Of a DNA stretch of 64,000 nt, positions 33,994-41,744 are shown piece by piece (position 1 is the first letter of the stretch; every line of letters begins with the position of its first letter). Position numbers and translations under genes: made by a program. The notes under the pieces were generated by a model. That model was not told where the DNA came from, ran no database searches, and saw only the letters and a list, made by a program, of their open reading frames with translations. Origin of the DNA: CAYWBU01 sp942491525 (GTDB lineage Bacteria > Desulfobacterota > Desulfomonilia > UBA1062); the NCBI GenBank assembly GCA_942491525.1, contig CALOBW010000019.1, positions 1-64,000 of the forward strand, read 5' to 3'.

Positions 33994-35067
33994 ATGAATA
34001 GATTTATACCGGCATTTATCCTGTTAATCTTACTGAATGGTTGCGGAGAGCCGGCTGAGGTCAGCCAGAAGCCGCAGCCCGTCCGCCCGGTAATTACCAT
34101 GCAGGTTTTAGAGCCGTCCGCCACCATTGAGAAGAGCTTCTCCGGCACGGCCAGTGCGGCCATCGAGACCATGCTCAGCTTCCGGGTGCCCGGCGAGATT
34201 GAGAAACTCAACGCTCACATCGGCATGCTGGTCAAGCAGGGCGATCTGATCGCCCAGCTGGATGCCAGCGACTACCGCCTGGGTGTCGAACAGCTGGAAG
34301 CGGTCCTGCAGCAGGTCGAGGCCCAGCTCAAAAATGCCGCTGCCGAGTATGAGCGCATCGAGAGCCTCTATCAGTCGGGCAACGTTTCGCGCAGCGCATA
34401 TGACAAGGTCAAGGCCGGCTTTGAGGCGGCCCGGGCCCAGCAGCAGGCCACCATCAAGAATCTGACCCTGGCGCGCAAGAAACTCTCCTACTGCACCCTG
34501 ACCTCGCCCGAGAACGGCCGCATCGGCGCGGTGCCGGCCGAGGTCCATCAGACCGTCTCGGCCGGCATGCCCGTGGCCATCCTGACCACCTCGGACAACA
34601 TGGAGATGGAGATCGGCCTGCCGGATGCCTTCATCAATCAGGTTGAGGTGGGCGACGAAGCTGTGATTAGCTTTGATGCCATCCCCGGCAAGCTCTACAG
34701 TGCCACCATCAGCGAGGTTGGGGCCACCATCAACAGGTCCACGGCCTATCCGGTCAAGCTCAGAATTGACAACCGCGATGGCCTGGTGCGCTCGGGCATG
34801 GTGGGCGAGGCAACCCTGAAACTGGCGCCGCTCTTCGGGGCAGGCGCGCTGGTGGTCGATCCGGCGGCCGTCTTTGCCGACAGCCAGGGCGGGCGTTTCG
34901 TCTGGCTGGTCGAGGGTGACCAGGCCCGTAAACAGGCTGTGCGCATCGGTAAGATTTCGAGCAGCGGCCTGGAGATCATTGAGGGGATCAAGCCCGGCGA
35001 CACAGTGGTCATCCGCGGGGTGCATCACCTGAAGGAGGGCCAGCGCCTGCTCAGGGAGCAGTCATGA
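33994..35067 (+). CDS. RND efflux periplasmic adaptor (membrane fusion) lipoprotein
   Basis: A 357-residue HlyD/AcrA-family adaptor. It has a lipoprotein signal (LNGCGEP, Cys about 17), a barrel-sandwich half (SFRVPGEIEKLNAHIGMLVK, QGDLIAQLD), an alpha-hairpin (about 95-165), the lipoyl return (SPENGRIGAVPAEVHQTV), a beta-barrel and a membrane-proximal domain (KPGDTVVIRGVHHLKEGQRL). It links the inner-membrane pump to an outer-membrane channel; no TolC-type gene is nearby. ATG 33994 follows AGAGGTG. It overlaps the pump gene by 4 bases (ATGA). Confidence 0.93.
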   Translation: MNRFIPAFILLILLNGCGEPAEVSQKPQPVRPVITMQVLEPSATIEKSFSGTASAAIETMLSFRVPGEIEKLNAHIGMLVKQGDLIAQLDASDYRLGVEQLEAVLQQVEAQLKNAAAEYERIESLYQSGNVSRSAYDKVKAGFEAARAQQQATIKNLTLARKKLSYCTLTSPENGRIGAVPAEVHQTVSAGMPVAILTTSDNMEMEIGLPDAFINQVEVGDEAVISFDAIPGKLYSATISEVGATINRSTAYPVKLRIDNRDGLVRSGMVGEATLKLAPLFGAGALVVDPAAVFADSQGGRFVWLVEGDQARKQAVRIGKISSSGLEIIEGIKPGDTVVIRGVHHLKEGQRLLREQS

Positions 35068-38000
35068 ACATTGCCGAGTGGAGCGTGCGCAACAACCGGT
35101 TCATCCTGGCCGTGGTGCTGATCTTCATCTGCACCGGTCTCTATACCTATCAGAACATTCCGCGCCTGGAGGATGCCGAGGTGGAGGTGCCTATCGCGCG
35201 CATCATCACCTACTTCCCGGGCGCGGCCCCGGACAAGGTTGAGAGCCTGGTGACCGACAAGATCGAGCAGGCCCTGCGGGTCATGCCCGAGGCCGATCAT
35301 GTCTGGAGCCAGTCCATGACCGGCATGTCGATCGTCTTCATGCAGCTGGATGACAAGTACTTCAAACGCGATCTGGAGCCGGTCTGGCAGGATCTGCGCA
35401 GCAAGGTCAGCGACGCCATCCCGCAGCTGCCGGCCGGCGTCATGGGTCCCTACATCAATGATGACTTTTCGGATGTCTACGGCGTGGTGCTGGCCCTGAC
35501 CGGCGACGGCTATGACTACCGCGAGATCAAAGATGTGGCCGACGACCTGCGGGACGACCTGCTCAAACTGGACGCGGTGGCCAAGGTTGAGCTGCACGGC
35601 ACCCAGGATGAGCGCATCTTCATCAATGTCTCCAACGCGCGCATGGCCGAGATCGGCGTGGGCCCCATGCACGTCAAACAGCTGCTGGGCACCCAGAACA
35701 TCGTCCTGCCGGCCGGCAACGCCCTCATGGGACCCGAACGGGTGGTGCTGGAGGCCACCGGCGAGTTCAAGTCGGTCAAACAGATCGAAAACACCTCGCT
35801 GCGCATTCCGGGCCAGACCGGCACCATCTATCTCTCGGATGTGGCCGATGTGGAGCGCGCCTTTGTGGACCCGCCGCGCCTGATGGCGCGCTTCAACAAC
35901 CAGCCCGCGATCGTGCTGGCCGTGGCCATGGCTGACGGCTACAACGTCATCGAGATGGGCAGCCAGGTCATGGCAGTGGTGGATGAGCTGCAGCAGCACC
36001 TGCCGATCGGTCTGGAGTTTGATCTGGTCAGCTATCAGCCCGAGCATGTGGTGCGCAGCGTCAATGAGTTCATGGTCAATCTGAGTGAATCTTTCCTGAT
36101 GGTGGCCCTGGTGGTGCTGATCTTTGCGGGCCTCAGGACCGGTCTGATCGTGGGCACGGTGGTGCCGCTGGTGATGCTGATGTGCCTCTCGATCATGCCC
36201 TTCTTCGGTGTCCAGATCCACCGCACCTCCATCGGCACCCTGGTGCTGGCCCTGGGTATCCTGGTGGACAACAGCGTGGTGATCAGCGAAAATATTCTGG
36301 TGCGCCTGCAGGCCGGCCAGGACCGCATGAGCGCGGTCAGGGATGCGGTGGCGACGCTGTCGAAGCCGCTGCTGCTGGCCTCCCTCTGCACCATCCTGGG
36401 CTTCCTGCCCATCTATCTGGCCGAAGGCGGAGTGGGCAAGTTCTGTGAGTCCCTCTTCATCGTCATGGCCATCACCCTGACATGCTCCTGGATTCTGGCC
36501 CAGACCTATGTGCCGCTGGTCTCTTATCGCTTCCTGAAGGCCAAAGAGGGTGCCCAGGAGTTCAGCGGCCGCCTCTACAGCTTCTACCGCGGCGTTCTGA
36601 CCTGGTCGCTTAGGCATCGCCCGGCCTTCATGACCTTGGTGCTGCTGGCCATGCTGGGCGGTATCATGCTCTTCAAAACTCTGCCCAGCCAGTTCTTCCC
36701 GCCCAATGACCGCGACCTCTTCATGGTCGAGTTCCGCCAGCCCTACGGCACCGACATCATGACCACCAAGGAGCGCGTCTCCAAGCTGGAGCAGTTTCTG
36801 CTGCAGGGCGAGCATGTGGAGAGTGTCGGCAGCTTCATCGGCTACGGCGGGCCGCGCTGGAACTTTGCCCTCAGCATGACTGACTTCGGCAACAACTATG
36901 CGCGCCTGATCGTCAACGTGGATGCCTTTGAGAATCTGCCCCTCAGCATGCAGCGGGCCCAAGATTTTCTGGATCATAACTTCCCGGACCTGACCTACAC
37001 CCTGCAGGAGCTGGAGAACGGCCCGCCGGTGGGTTCACCCATCCAGATCCGCATCGCCGGCGATGATATCCAGACCCTCTATGCCATGCGTGATCAGATT
37101 GCATCCATCATGCAGGCCGTGGACGGCGTGATCAATGTGCGCGACGACTGGGGTGAGTGGAGCAAGAAGCTGGTCATCGATGTGGACCAGGACAAGGCCA
37201 AACGGGCCGGCTTCACCAGCATGGATGTGGCCCTCTCGCTGCAGACCGAAATTTCGGGCCTGCAGGTCAGCGAGTACCGCGAGGCCGGCGAGATCATCCC
37301 CATCATGCTGCGCTCCAGCCGGGCCTACCGCGAGGATGTGGGCAAGCTGGACGGCCTGAATGTCTACTCCTTTTATGACGGCCACTCGGTGCCCCTGACC
37401 CAGATCGCAGCCACCGACCTGACCTGGCAGCCCTCCAACATCAACCGCCGCGACCAGCAGCGCACCATGACCCTCAAGGCCGATGTGCAGGAGCGCTTTG
37501 CCAGCGACGCTTTGAACGAGATCATGGCCGGCATTGAGGCGCAGGAGTGGCCGCGCGGCTATGTGGTTGAGTATGGCGGCGAGTATGAGCAGAGCTCCAA
37601 GGCCACGGCCAGCGTCACCCGGGGGCTGCCGATCGCCTTTGCCCTGATTACATTGATCCTGATCTTCCAGTTCAACTCGCTCAGACGGCCGCTGATTATC
37701 TGGCTGACCCTGCCGCCCATGCTGATCGGCATCGCCATCGGCCTCAAGCTGACCGGGTTGCCCTTCAGCTTCTTCGCCACCCTGGGCTGCATCGCCCTGG
37801 TCGGCATCATCGTCAGCAACGCCATCATCCTGATCGACCGCATCGACGGCGAGCAGGCTGAGGGTAGGGCGGCTGCTGATGCCATCGTGCAGGCCTCGCT
37901 CTCGCGCATCCGCCCGATCCTGATGACCGCCATCACCACGGTGGTCGGCATGCTGCCGCTCTATCTGGCCGGCGGGCTCTGGCAGCCCCTGGCCGTGGCC

Positions 38001-38087
38001 ATGATCTCGGGTCTGCTCTTCTCGACCCTTCTAACCCTGGTGCTCTGCCCGGTGCTCTATGCCAGCTTCTTCAGGGTGCGCTTCTGA
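35064..38087 (+). CDS. RND-family efflux pump, inner-membrane subunit (HAE1/AcrB-like)
   Basis: A 1007-residue proton-driven exporter with the usual two-fold repeat: membrane helix 1 (about 12-30), a large periplasmic loop, helices 2-6 (about 330-470), helix 7 (about 525), a second loop and helices 8-12 (about 850-1000). The proton-relay segment in helix 4 reads GILVDNSVVISEN, keeping the first Asp and having Asn for the second, a common HAE1 variant. The C-terminal half has the parallel GIIVSNAIILIDR segment. It is translationally coupled to the adaptor gene. Substrate cannot be read from sequence. Its 3' end overlaps the convergent metalloprotease gene by 57 bases. Confidence 0.94.
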   Translation: MNIAEWSVRNNRFILAVVLIFICTGLYTYQNIPRLEDAEVEVPIARIITYFPGAAPDKVESLVTDKIEQALRVMPEADHVWSQSMTGMSIVFMQLDDKYFKRDLEPVWQDLRSKVSDAIPQLPAGVMGPYINDDFSDVYGVVLALTGDGYDYREIKDVADDLRDDLLKLDAVAKVELHGTQDERIFINVSNARMAEIGVGPMHVKQLLGTQNIVLPAGNALMGPERVVLEATGEFKSVKQIENTSLRIPGQTGTIYLSDVADVERAFVDPPRLMARFNNQPAIVLAVAMADGYNVIEMGSQVMAVVDELQQHLPIGLEFDLVSYQPEHVVRSVNEFMVNLSESFLMVALVVLIFAGLRTGLIVGTVVPLVMLMCLSIMPFFGVQIHRTSIGTLVLALGILVDNSVVISENILVRLQAGQDRMSAVRDAVATLSKPLLLASLCTILGFLPIYLAEGGVGKFCESLFIVMAITLTCSWILAQTYVPLVSYRFLKAKEGAQEFSGRLYSFYRGVLTWSLRHRPAFMTLVLLAMLGGIMLFKTLPSQFFPPNDRDLFMVEFRQPYGTDIMTTKERVSKLEQFLLQGEHVESVGSFIGYGGPRWNFALSMTDFGNNYARLIVNVDAFENLPLSMQRAQDFLDHNFPDLTYTLQELENGPPVGSPIQIRIAGDDIQTLYAMRDQIASIMQAVDGVINVRDDWGEWSKKLVIDVDQDKAKRAGFTSMDVALSLQTEISGLQVSEYREAGEIIPIMLRSSRAYREDVGKLDGLNVYSFYDGHSVPLTQIAATDLTWQPSNINRRDQQRTMTLKADVQERFASDALNEIMAGIEAQEWPRGYVVEYGGEYEQSSKATASVTRGLPIAFALITLILIFQFNSLRRPLIIWLTLPPMLIGIAIGLKLTGLPFSFFATLGCIALVGIIVSNAIILIDRIDGEQAEGRAAADAIVQASLSRIRPILMTAITTVVGMLPLYLAGGLWQPLAVAMISGLLFSTLLTLVLCPVLYASFFRVRF

Positions 38088-38939
38088 GGCCGGGTAGGGG
38101 TCAACCTTATTGTAGTCGATGACCCAGCCCAGGTCATCCAGGAAGCCGGCCGAGATGGCGCTCAATACTGTGCCGTTGGCCATCAGCTCCTGGGTGGCCT
38201 GCGGCACGTCCGGACGCTCTCTGTTGCCCAGCCAGACTGAGTCATAGATGTGGCCCATGTCACTGCTGATGGGCAGATAATCCAGCTTGGTCTGCATAGC
38301 TTCATTGAAGGCCCTGGTGGCCGCCGGCTGGCGATAGACCGGCTGGTCGTGTTCTTTAACCACCCAGTGGCGTAAGCTGGGGCGTTTGTCATCGATAAAG
38401 ATTTCGCCTTGGTCCAGGCTCAGGTTCCAGAGCGAACCGATGCCCAGGATGTGCCCCATCTCGTGCAGGATGTCGGCCACAAACTCCTCCTGCTGGGCCT
38501 TGACTGATTCAAAGTTGTCAGGATCGTAGACGTGGCTGGCGATCACGATGTCGCCGCGGCTCGGCAACCAGTTGTCGCCGACCTTGACCAGGGAGGCGTA
38601 GTCGGGCGCGGCCGAGCCGTTGGCATTGAAAAGCGGCAGCACGCGCACGCTGATTGTCAGCTCGTGATGCGGCTGGCCCTTGACGCCCTTGACCACCTCC
38701 AGCCAGCGTGAAGCGGCAGCCACATAGGGCTTGCGGGTCATTGTGTCCCAGCTGCCGCCATCAAGGCGCGGCCGGCCGATGAACTCCAGTGTGATGCTGA
38801 GACCATCATTGTTGACAACTTCTCTGGCAGCCACCGGTTCATCAGGAAAGTGCCCCAGGCTGGCAAGAACGCCCTGACAGCCGCCCATTATCAGGGCGGC
38901 TGTCAGGATTAAGACTATGTTGCGGATCTGTTTCATCAT
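38031..38939 (-). CDS. Leishmanolysin-like (M8-type) metalloprotease lipoprotein
   Basis: About 302 residues. The signal peptide ends with a lipobox (IMGGC, Cys about 21). The zinc motif is LHEMGHILGIGSLWN (about 157-171), i.e. HExxHxxGxG followed by SLW, which is characteristic of bacterial leishmanolysin-like proteins. A C-terminal segment TQELMANGTVLSAISAGFLD with DLGWVIDYNKVDPY matches the family end (ELM..LS..T..L.DLGY.V....AD.Y). The possible third zinc histidine is in DMGHIYDSVW. Start: two adjacent ATGs (38939 and 38936) follow GGAGGTGT; an ATG further upstream would spoil the signal. It is a single gene, convergent with the RND pump gene. Confidence 0.8.
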   Translation of the reverse strand: MMKQIRNIVLILTAALIMGGCQGVLASLGHFPDEPVAAREVVNNDGLSITLEFIGRPRLDGGSWDTMTRKPYVAAASRWLEVVKGVKGQPHHELTISVRVLPLFNANGSAAPDYASLVKVGDNWLPSRGDIVIASHVYDPDNFESVKAQQEEFVADILHEMGHILGIGSLWNLSLDQGEIFIDDKRPSLRHWVVKEHDQPVYRQPAATRAFNEAMQTKLDYLPISSDMGHIYDSVWLGNRERPDVPQATQELMANGTVLSAISAGFLDDLGWVIDYNKVDPYPASEAHPEEAGIEHRAEHQG

Positions 38940-39016
38940 ACACCTCCATTTACTGGAGGGTGTATCGCACACCGGGATGACCGCCAGATTACGGCAAGAT
39001 TACATCCCGGTAATAA

Positions 39017-40279
39017 TCAGCTTTCGGCCTGGGCCAGCTCCTGGATCTTCTCTTCGACAATCTCAGCCTCGGTCCTGATTCTGGGTGATTCGTTGAGCAT
39101 TAAGCTGAGTAGAATCAGCAGTATGCTGAAGACGATGAAGACCAGCATGAAGGGTCTCATGGATCCACTGACCGGATCCTTGAAGAGGTCCATCATGACG
39201 ATGAAAATGATGCCGGAGATCTGACCTGCCAGCACGATCAGACCCTGAGATGTGGATTCGGGTGCCGGATAGCTCATTTCAGCGGCATACTGGTAACCGA
39301 TGGGGGCGGCGCTCATTAGGAAGAAACCGAAGATGAAGGATGAACTTAGGAGCAGGGCGTAGCCGCTGCCGAAGGTCAGCCCGACCAGGCCGGGGACGCT
39401 GCCGATTATGGCGATGAGCCAGAATAATTTACGGGTGCGGAACTTGTCCGAGAGTACCGGCAGAATGCCGGCGCCGATGATGCCGCCGACCATCATCACC
39501 GCCCCGACAATGCCGGCCTGCTCGGGTGAAAAGCCGCGCGGGCTCAGGATCTGTTCGATCCAGGTGGTGATGGCGTTAAACATGCCGAGAGCCAGGAAGA
39601 AGAGCAGCAAAAGCAGCTGCATGTCGCGCTGGCCGAAGATATGTTTGATGCCGGCAAAGACGGCGATGCGCTCATCATCATTTTCATTGCCGGCCGGGGT
39701 TGGCGGATATTCGCGGATCAGCGCCAGGAAGAGGATGGCGCCGATCAGGGAAACCACGCCGTAGCCCAGCAGCATGCCGTGCATGCCGTAGGCTTTGAAG
39801 AAGTAGGGCGTGCAGGCCATGGCGACGATGATGCCGATAAACTGGGCCAGCGCGGTCAGCCCGTTGGCCGTGGCGCGCTCGTTAATTGGGAACCAGTGGG
39901 TGGCCACCTTGGTCATGGCGTTCAGGATGAAGGGTTGGGCCGCAGCCAGGCCGAACTGGGCGATGCAGACGGCGGTGTAGTTGTCATGGGCCAGGCCTCT
40001 GGCCATGCCGAAGATGCCGGTCAGGGCCGCGCCGATACCGACGCCGATGCGGATGCCGTAGGTGTCGATGATGTACGAAGCCGGGATACTCAGGACTAGG
40101 TAGACGATCATGAAGGACGTGGAGAGCAGGCCGATCAGGCCGACGCTGACGCCAAAGTGGGTGGCAGCATCACCGGTGATGGGAGCGAAGAGGATCCAGT
40201 TCATCTGGATCAGAGCGTTGATTAACATGAAGACCAGCAGAACTACCCAGCGATAACCGTAAGTTTTGATTTGTTGCAC
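39017..40279 (-). CDS. Major facilitator superfamily transporter
   Basis: A 420-residue inner-membrane protein with twelve predicted helices and a short central loop (about 190-210). The N-half contains the conserved loop region SIPASYIIDTYGIRIGVGIG. It resembles MFS groups for organic anions or heme/choline-type FLVCR relatives (AAAQPFILNAMTKVATHWFP), but a substrate is not assignable. The start is GTG 40279 with GGAGGCTTCACT before it. A LacI-like half-palindrome lies in its promoter. It is a single gene next to NUDIX and the GRE operon; a role in uptake of the GRE substrate is possible but unproven. Confidence 0.88.
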   Translation of the reverse strand: MQQIKTYGYRWVVLLVFMLINALIQMNWILFAPITGDAATHFGVSVGLIGLLSTSFMIVYLVLSIPASYIIDTYGIRIGVGIGAALTGIFGMARGLAHDNYTAVCIAQFGLAAAQPFILNAMTKVATHWFPINERATANGLTALAQFIGIIVAMACTPYFFKAYGMHGMLLGYGVVSLIGAILFLALIREYPPTPAGNENDDERIAVFAGIKHIFGQRDMQLLLLLFFLALGMFNAITTWIEQILSPRGFSPEQAGIVGAVMMVGGIIGAGILPVLSDKFRTRKLFWLIAIIGSVPGLVGLTFGSGYALLLSSSFIFGFFLMSAAPIGYQYAAEMSYPAPESTSQGLIVLAGQISGIIFIVMMDLFKDPVSGSMRPFMLVFIVFSILLILLSLMLNESPRIRTEAEIVEEKIQELAQAES

Positions 40280-40305
40280 AGTGAAGCCTCCTAATTGAAT
40301 AATAT

Positions 40306-40316
40306 ATCGAAACGAT
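40306..40316. promoter_or_regulatory. Small palindrome in the MFS/NUDIX divergent region
   Basis: ATCG-AAA-CGAT, between possible -35 and -10 boxes of the leftward MFS gene (TATATT at about 40300-40305 on the minus strand). The shape recalls LacI-type operators. No LacI-family gene is visible in the window. Confidence 0.25.
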
Positions 40317-40433
40317 TCATTGCAGTTACTTTATAAATAAATATAAATCAAATTAATTATTATATTTGATAAATAGCATGATGCTGCTTGGGCTGGTAAG
40401 AAGTGGGGAGATCAACTCAAAGGGGGATTCGGC

Positions 40434-40937
40434 ATGAAATCGGAACTTCTGCCATTGGTGGATGAAACGGGACGGGTGATCGGCAAAGCCCTGAGGTCTG
40501 AGTGTCACGGCCAGCCGGGCCTGCTGCATCCGGTGGTGCATCTGCATGTCATTAATTCGGCTGGCCAGCTCTACCTGCAGAAACGCTCCGGGCAGAAGGA
40601 TACCTTTCCGGGGCGCTGGGATACGGCCGTCGGCGGTCATGTTGATTATGGGGAGGATGTTGTGGCGGCTCTGCGGCGCGAAGCCTCTGAAGAGCTGGGG
40701 CTGCAGAATTTTGCGGCCGCCGCTGTCGGGACCCAGCGCATGGATAACGAGCTTGAGTCAGAGTACACCTATATCTATCTGCTTGAATATGAAGGCCCCT
40801 TTGAGCTGAACCATGAGGAGATCGACGAGGGCCGCTTCTGGTCCCCGGCCGAGATAGAGGAGCTGCTTGGAAAAGACATCTTCACCCCCAACTTTGAGCA
40901 GGACTTCCGGCTGCTGCAAAAGCTCAACTTTATCTGA
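40434..40937 (+). CDS. NUDIX hydrolase (YfcD/IPP-isomerase-like group)
   Basis: A 167-residue cytoplasmic protein with a complete Nudix box GGHVDYGEDVVAALRREA followed by SEELGL (about 64-87), which binds the metal for hydrolysis of a nucleoside diphosphate linked to another moiety. The N-terminus LPLVDETGRVIGKALRSECH and LLHPVVHLHVIN place it with YfcD-like proteins and isopentenyl-diphosphate isomerase relatives; the substrate is undetermined. ATG 40434 has AGGGGG seven bases before it. A TTGCAG-N16-TATAAA promoter-like pair lies at about 40319-40346. Confidence 0.9.
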   Translation: MKSELLPLVDETGRVIGKALRSECHGQPGLLHPVVHLHVINSAGQLYLQKRSGQKDTFPGRWDTAVGGHVDYGEDVVAALRREASEELGLQNFAAAAVGTQRMDNELESEYTYIYLLEYEGPFELNHEEIDEGRFWSPAEIEELLGKDIFTPNFEQDFRLLQKLNFI

Positions 40938-40972
40938 GATTAATCATCTTCTATCTTTTCTATTGATAAATC

Positions 40973-40978
40973 TATAAT
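40973..40978 (+). promoter_or_regulatory. -10 box before the GRE operon
   Basis: A consensus TATAAT. No good -35 is found at 16-18 bases (best TTCTAT or TCTATC), so the promoter probably needs an activator or is weak. The predicted start near 40985 would put the operator at about +10 to +26. Confidence 0.4.
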
Positions 40979-40994
40979 TAAGGCGCATATTGGC

Positions 40995-41011
40995 TGGTGG
41001 TATTACCACCA
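40995..41011. promoter_or_regulatory. GntR/FadR-type operator of the GRE operon
   Basis: A perfect 17-bp palindrome, TGGTGGTA-T-TACCACCA, ending at the first base of the AGGAGG ribosome site of the regulator gene. FadR-subfamily regulators bind short palindromes with GGT..ACC cores, so this is the likely autoregulatory site. Bound protein would block transcription from the -10 just upstream. Confidence 0.72.
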
Positions 41012-41021
41012 GGAGGTTGTT

Positions 41022-41744
41022 ATGAATGAGTTGCTGGAGCCTTTGCGCAGTGAGAGCCTCAAGGATCTCTTTGTGGCCCGCTTTGAGGAGCTGATCCTTT
41101 CGGGCCAGATCAAGATTGGCCAGAAGCTGCCGCCCGAGCGCGAACTGGCGCTTAAACTGGGGGTCAGCCGCCCGGTGGTGCATGAGGGGCTGCTGGACCT
41201 GGCGGCCCGGGGGCTGGTGAGCATGAAGCCGCGTCACGGGGCCTGGGTCAACGATTACCGGCGCAGCGGCTCCATCACCATGCTGGAGTCGCTCTTCAAC
41301 TACCATGCCGGCGCACTGGATGCGGATCTGATCGCGAGCCTGCTGCAGATGCGTCAGCTGCTGGAGATTGAGTTTGCCGTACTGGCGGCCCGCAACCGGA
41401 CCGCAGAGCAGCTGAAGGAGTTTGAGGAGATTCTGGCGGCTGAGGAGCTGGTTGATCGTCAGCGCGTTGGGGATCTGGTTGAGCTCGATTTCAGGTTTCA
41501 TCACCAGGTGGCGCTCTCCAGCGGCAATCTGGTCTATCCCATGATGATGAACTCACTCAAGCCGGTCTATACCAACTTCACGGGTGTATTCTTCACCGAC
41601 ACCGCCGTGGTGGGGATGGTCTTTTCATTTCATGCCAGACTTTTTGATGCTGTTGCCGAGCAGGATGAGTCCATGGCCATTGCGGTTATGCGCCTGATTC
41701 TGGATCACGGCCAGGAGCATCTCAATTCAATGTTGGAGGAGTAG
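41022..41744 (+). CDS. GntR-family (FadR subfamily) regulator of the GRE operon
   Basis: A 240-residue regulator. The N-terminal winged helix (about 10-78; GQKLPPERELALKLGVSRPV, then SMKPRHGAWV) is standard GntR. The C-terminal all-helical FCD-type ligand domain (about 90-235) has the conserved Arg in LLQMRQLLEIEF and possible metal-binding residues in ELDFRFHHQVALSSGN and FSFHARLFDAV. It probably senses the substrate or product of the glycyl radical enzyme. It has an AGGAGG site and its stop is directly adjacent to the GRE start, so the regulator is first in its own operon. Confidence 0.9.
   Translation: MNELLEPLRSESLKDLFVARFEELILSGQIKIGQKLPPERELALKLGVSRPVVHEGLLDLAARGLVSMKPRHGAWVNDYRRSGSITMLESLFNYHAGALDADLIASLLQMRQLLEIEFAVLAARNRTAEQLKEFEEILAAEELVDRQRVGDLVELDFRFHHQVALSSGNLVYPMMMNSLKPVYTNFTGVFFTDTAVVGMVFSFHARLFDAVAEQDESMAIAVMRLILDHGQEHLNSMLEE

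Noticed and set aside
35025..36977. 650-residue open frame antisense to the RND pump gene
   Set aside because: His/Gln/Asp-rich shadow of a clear AcrB-type gene, with no recognisable domain and no ribosome site.
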